Source: Inquilinus sp. KBS0705 (GTDB taxonomy: Bacteria > Bacteroidota > Bacteroidia > Sphingobacteriales > Sphingobacteriaceae). Taken from it: a stretch of 64,000 nucleotides of DNA. The notes beneath the pieces are model-generated. The model saw nothing but the letters and a program-made list of their open reading frames with translations. It was not told the origin of the DNA and searched no databases. A program made the position numbers and the translations under genes. Shown here piece after piece: positions 61,467 to 64,000 of the stretch. The stretch spans positions 248,001 to 312,000 of the forward strand of contig VCCI02000001.1 of the NCBI GenBank assembly GCA_005938025.2, given 5' to 3'. Position 1 is the first letter of the stretch. Each line of letters starts with the position of its first letter.

Positions 61467-62203
61467 AAAAACCCAACGACCCTCTACATTTTTTAAAGGA
61501 GTATACACCTGCCCGTATAGCCATTGGCAGCACAGGTATTAGCATACCTACACAACAATCGTTAGCCTTTAAGCTGGCCCATGCCCATGCACGCGATGCC
61601 GTGTATTCGGTAATGGATGCGGAACGGTTGGAGGATGAACTGGCTATTTTTAACCGCCCGGTATTGCAATTGCATAGCCGCGCTACTCATCGTGCCCAAT
61701 ACCTGCAACGGCCGGATATGGGCCGGCAGGCAGACGAACTATCCATTAACCGCCTGGCCGACCAAATAACCGGCGACGATGTAGTGATCATTATAGCCGA
61801 TGGGCTTTCGGCTATTGCAATAAACGATAACGTAATGGATCTGCTTAAAATACTGATCCCTAAAATTACAGATGCGGGGTTAAAACTTGCCCCCATATGC
61901 CTGGTGCAACAGGGTAGGGTAGCTATAGCCGATGGTATAGCGGCCGAATTAGAAGCAAAACTTTCACTGATATTAATAGGTGAACGGCCCGGCCTTAGCG
62001 CAGCCGATAGCATGGGCGCTTATTTAACCTTTGCACCGCGGCCCGGCTTAACCGACGACTCGCGCAACTGCATATCAAACATCCGCCCGGGTGGTTTGGA
62101 TTTTAACACCGCTGCGGATAAGATATTTTACCTGATACAGGAGGCATTTAAACGAAAGTTATCGGGTGTTAATTTAAAAGATAATGAGGGCTTATTATTT
62201 TAA
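61454..62203 (+). CDS. eutC: Ethanolamine ammonia-lyase small subunit
   Basis: This 249-aa partner of EutB completes the B12-binding site. EutC blocks: TPARIAIGSTGISIPT, LAFKLAHAHARDAVY, VIIIADGLSAIAINDN, GERPGLSAADSMGAYLTF and DSRNCISNIRPGGL. It starts inside the end of eutB. No shell, EutA reactivase, EutE or EutD gene follows, and the next gene is a histidine kinase. Confidence 0.97.
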   Translation: MDKIEKPNDPLHFLKEYTPARIAIGSTGISIPTQQSLAFKLAHAHARDAVYSVMDAERLEDELAIFNRPVLQLHSRATHRAQYLQRPDMGRQADELSINRLADQITGDDVVIIIADGLSAIAINDNVMDLLKILIPKITDAGLKLAPICLVQQGRVAIADGIAAELEAKLSLILIGERPGLSAADSMGAYLTFAPRPGLTDDSRNCISNIRPGGLDFNTAADKIFYLIQEAFKRKLSGVNLKDNEGLLF

Positions 62204-62280
62204 ATTACCCGTTAAAAATTATTTCTTTAAAACCTGATCCAAAAAAAATCCGTAATTATACCCGACCGAAACTATTATTT

Positions 62281-63474
62281 ATGATAAAACCACCTGTTCC
62301 TGAAAATGAAATGGAAAGGATCATCAGTCTGGCCGACTATGATCTGGATTACTCGGGCTTTGAAGAAAGCTTTAAAGACCTTGCCAAACTGGCGGCTAAA
62401 GTTGCCGGCACATCCATCTCATTAGTTAACCTAATCGACTCGTATACACAATGGACCATTACTAATCATGGTTTGGACATTGAGCAAATGCCGCGTGAAG
62501 ATTCAGTTTGCCAGTACACCATTGTTAATGAACATTTTGAGGTAGAGGATCTGCGCGCTGATGACCGATTTAAAGATAAGTTTTACGTTACCGGCCAGCC
62601 GCTGGTGCGCTATTACTACGGTGTACCATTACGCACCAGCGATGGCCATAATTTGGGCGCTTTATGTGTTTTAGACAGAGACCTGAAATCGCTATCACCC
62701 GAAAAAACCGAGTTGCTAAAAATTATTGCCGACGAGATAGTTAACCGTTTAAACGCCCATAAGTTAATAAGCAAACTAAACGGCAAATTAAAAGAGGCTA
62801 ACGAGTCGCGCAAAAAAGTGGCTCATGATATCCGCGGGCCTTTGGGCGGTATCATAGGGCTTGCCCAGGTAATAAGCGATCAGGGTAAAGAAAATGAGAT
62901 AGACGAAGTATTGGAGTTTATAAACCTGATACAAAAAAGCGGTCGCTCGTTATTAGAACTTGCCGACGAAATATTAAGTATAGACAAGCCGGATAAGCTT
63001 AACAGCGATCAGTTTAATTTAACCGTATTTAAGGATAAGCTCGAAAAACTGTATGTGCCGCAAGCAATGAATAAGAATATCAAGTTTGTGGTGAACACAT
63101 CGGTAAATTCATCAGGCATACCATTCTCTAAAAGTAAATTACTGCAAATTACGGGTAACCTTATATCAAATGCCATGAAGTTTACACCAAAAGACGGCAG
63201 CGTAACGGTAGACCTTAGCCTGAAGATTGAAGAAGACCATAACTTGTTGCAAATAAATGTAACCGATACAGGTGTAGGCCTTGATACAGATAGTATAAAT
63301 AACATACTGAGCGGAAACGCATCATCAACAAATGGTACAAGCGGCGAGCAGGGCTATGGCTTTGGCCTGGCGCTGGTAAAGCATTTGGTTGATAGCCTTA
63401 AAGGTACCATGCATATTTATTCGCAGCCCGGGCAGGGCGCTAACTTCGAGGTTGTTTTACCGCAAAAGCAGTAA
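62281..63474 (+). CDS. GAF-domain sensor histidine kinase
   Basis: This 397-aa cytoplasmic kinase has no membrane span. The N-terminal GAF domain (about 20-160) has SLVNLIDSYTQWTI, EDSVCQYTI and GALCVLDRDLK. A coiled coil leads to His182 in VAHDIRGPLGG, the phosphoacceptor. The HATPase has GNLISNAMKFTP (N box), DTGVGLD and GYGFGLALVKHL. It lies 77 bp after eutC on the same strand, but nothing shows it controls ethanolamine use. No response regulator is adjacent. Confidence 0.9.
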   Translation: MIKPPVPENEMERIISLADYDLDYSGFEESFKDLAKLAAKVAGTSISLVNLIDSYTQWTITNHGLDIEQMPREDSVCQYTIVNEHFEVEDLRADDRFKDKFYVTGQPLVRYYYGVPLRTSDGHNLGALCVLDRDLKSLSPEKTELLKIIADEIVNRLNAHKLISKLNGKLKEANESRKKVAHDIRGPLGGIIGLAQVISDQGKENEIDEVLEFINLIQKSGRSLLELADEILSIDKPDKLNSDQFNLTVFKDKLEKLYVPQAMNKNIKFVVNTSVNSSGIPFSKSKLLQITGNLISNAMKFTPKDGSVTVDLSLKIEEDHNLLQINVTDTGVGLDTDSINNILSGNASSTNGTSGEQGYGFGLALVKHLVDSLKGTMHIYSQPGQGANFEVVLPQKQ

Positions 63475-63508
63475 ACTGATCTTGTAGCAAAAACCACCTT
63501 CAAAAATA

Positions 63509-63546
63509 TACCAACTGTACCCATAATTCTTGCGGTGCAGTTGGTA
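63509..63546. terminator. Hairpin after the GAF kinase
   Basis: ACCAACTGTACC (63510-63521) pairs with GGTGCAGTTGGT (63534-63545) with one G-U pair and a 12-nt loop. No T tract follows, so termination is uncertain. Confidence 0.45.
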
Positions 63547-63580
63547 CTATTACCGCTTCCGTAACACTTTTAGTACAGAT

Positions 63581-63610
63581 TTTGCCGGGCTAAATAATTT
63601 AATAACTTTG
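63581..63610 (+). promoter_or_regulatory. Promoter of the gene starting at 63645
   Basis: TTTG (63581-63584), an 18-nt spacer, then TAACTTTG (63603-63610), both exact matches to the Bacteroidota consensus. The ATG is 34 nt downstream. Confidence 0.65.
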
Positions 63611-63644
63611 GTTTAAACCAATATTAAACCCGGTATTTAAAATC

Positions 63645-64000
63645 ATGAAAGAAAATAACTTAAGCAGGCGCCAGTTTATTGGCACCGGTGCTATTGCTGC
63701 AACAGGCATGTTGTTATTAAGCAAGGCTTCATTTGCGCGGTCGCTGTTTGCCGCCGATAAACCAAATTCAAAGATAAATGGCGTACAGATAGGGGTAATA
63801 ACCTATTCGTTCCGTAGTATGCCCGGCACTGCCGAAGACCTGCTGAAGTATTGTATAGATTGTAATATAAACGCCATTGAGTTAATGGGCGATGCCGCCG
63901 AGGCTTACGCCGGAGCCCCAAAACGCGAAAAAGGTGGTAATTGGGATGAGTTTAGTAAAAAAATGGCCGAATGGCGCGCAAACGCACCTATGGATAAGTT
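63645..64000 (+). CDS. Tat-exported sugar phosphate isomerase/epimerase-like protein, cut by window end
   Basis: ATG 63645 opens a frame with no stop to the window end (118 codons). It begins MKENNLSRRQFIGTGAIAAT, a clear twin-arginine signal, with cleavage near FARS. The mature part reads IGVITYSFRSMPGTAEDLLKYC and INAIELMGDAAEAYAG, the first beta strand and helix of a xylose-isomerase-like TIM barrel. This family is often exported in Bacteroidota and of unknown substrate. The catalytic residues lie beyond the window. Confidence 0.82.
   Translation, partial: MKENNLSRRQFIGTGAIAATGMLLLSKASFARSLFAADKPNSKINGVQIGVITYSFRSMPGTAEDLLKYCIDCNINAIELMGDAAEAYAGAPKREKGGNWDEFSKKMAEWRANAPMDK

Noticed and set aside
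1-64000. tRNA genes, rRNA genes, CRISPR arrays, transposases or prophage genes
   Set aside because: I looked for tRNA T-loop motifs, regularly spaced direct repeats and transposase or integrase motifs and saw none that held up. Reading by eye can miss a tRNA, so a tRNAscan-SE run would settle it.

Overview
The window reads as chromosomal DNA of a Bacteroidota bacterium, most likely family Sphingobacteriaceae (Mucilaginibacter/Pedobacter-like). The evidence is a SusC/SusD pair, fused gliding-type GldF-GldG with GldA, DUF4397 lipoproteins, a DUF6377 regulator, a TIGR03643 protein, an OlsF-type acyltransferase, frequent SPII lipoprotein signals, and many promoter-like boxes of the Bacteroidota type (TTTG, then TAnnTTTG). 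Shine-Dalgarno sequences are weak throughout. I saw no tRNA, rRNA, phage, transposase or CRISPR array, so the region looks like stable chromosome with one accessory carbohydrate locus.

Layout. 1-17 kb is mixed housekeeping: the tail of an aromatic amino acid hydroxylase, an SDR, a short SSB, a cation/proton antiporter, an OYE flavoenzyme, OsmC, a DUF4230 protein, an M16 peptidase pair, an AI-2E family permease, RadC, ribosomal protein S20, a GH109-like oxidoreductase/glycosidase, a zinc phospholipase/nuclease-like protein, DedA and two DUF4397 lipoproteins. 16.7-22.2 kb, all on the minus strand, holds gldA, two small paralogous outer-membrane proteins, a gldF-gldG fusion and dnaN. 22.4-34.8 kb holds core genes: glycyl-tRNA synthetase, a TPR histidine kinase, pheT, a small coiled-coil protein, zapA, a probable 6S RNA, RNase Y, a DUF962 protein, the OlsF-type acyltransferase, a helix-hairpin-helix protein and apt.

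35.0-58.5 kb is a glycan-type locus: GH31, a SusR-like DUF6377 regulator, SusC, SusD, two very large FG-GAP/VCBS-ASPIC (CRTAC1-like) lipoproteins, a vanadium-dependent haloperoxidase-type lipoprotein, a secreted GH65, a small TIGR03643 gene between hairpin repeats, a periplasmic GH37 trehalase and a PAP2-family membrane phosphatase. The three glycosidase families point to small alpha-glucosides (kojibiose, trehalose, malto-oligosaccharides). The role of the two giant propeller lipoproteins and the haloperoxidase in such a locus is unexplained, and this is the best candidate for an undescribed system here.

58.7-62.2 kb is a compact ethanolamine module (permease, EutB, EutC) with no microcompartment or reactivase genes. 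It is followed by a GAF histidine kinase and the start of a Tat-exported sugar isomerase/epimerase-like protein that runs off the window.

Recurring small-scale features are promoter boxes only 4-8 nt from the start codon of several genes (very short or leaderless mRNAs) and many intergenic inverted repeats, including a perfect 22-bp-arm hairpin at 56093-56142.
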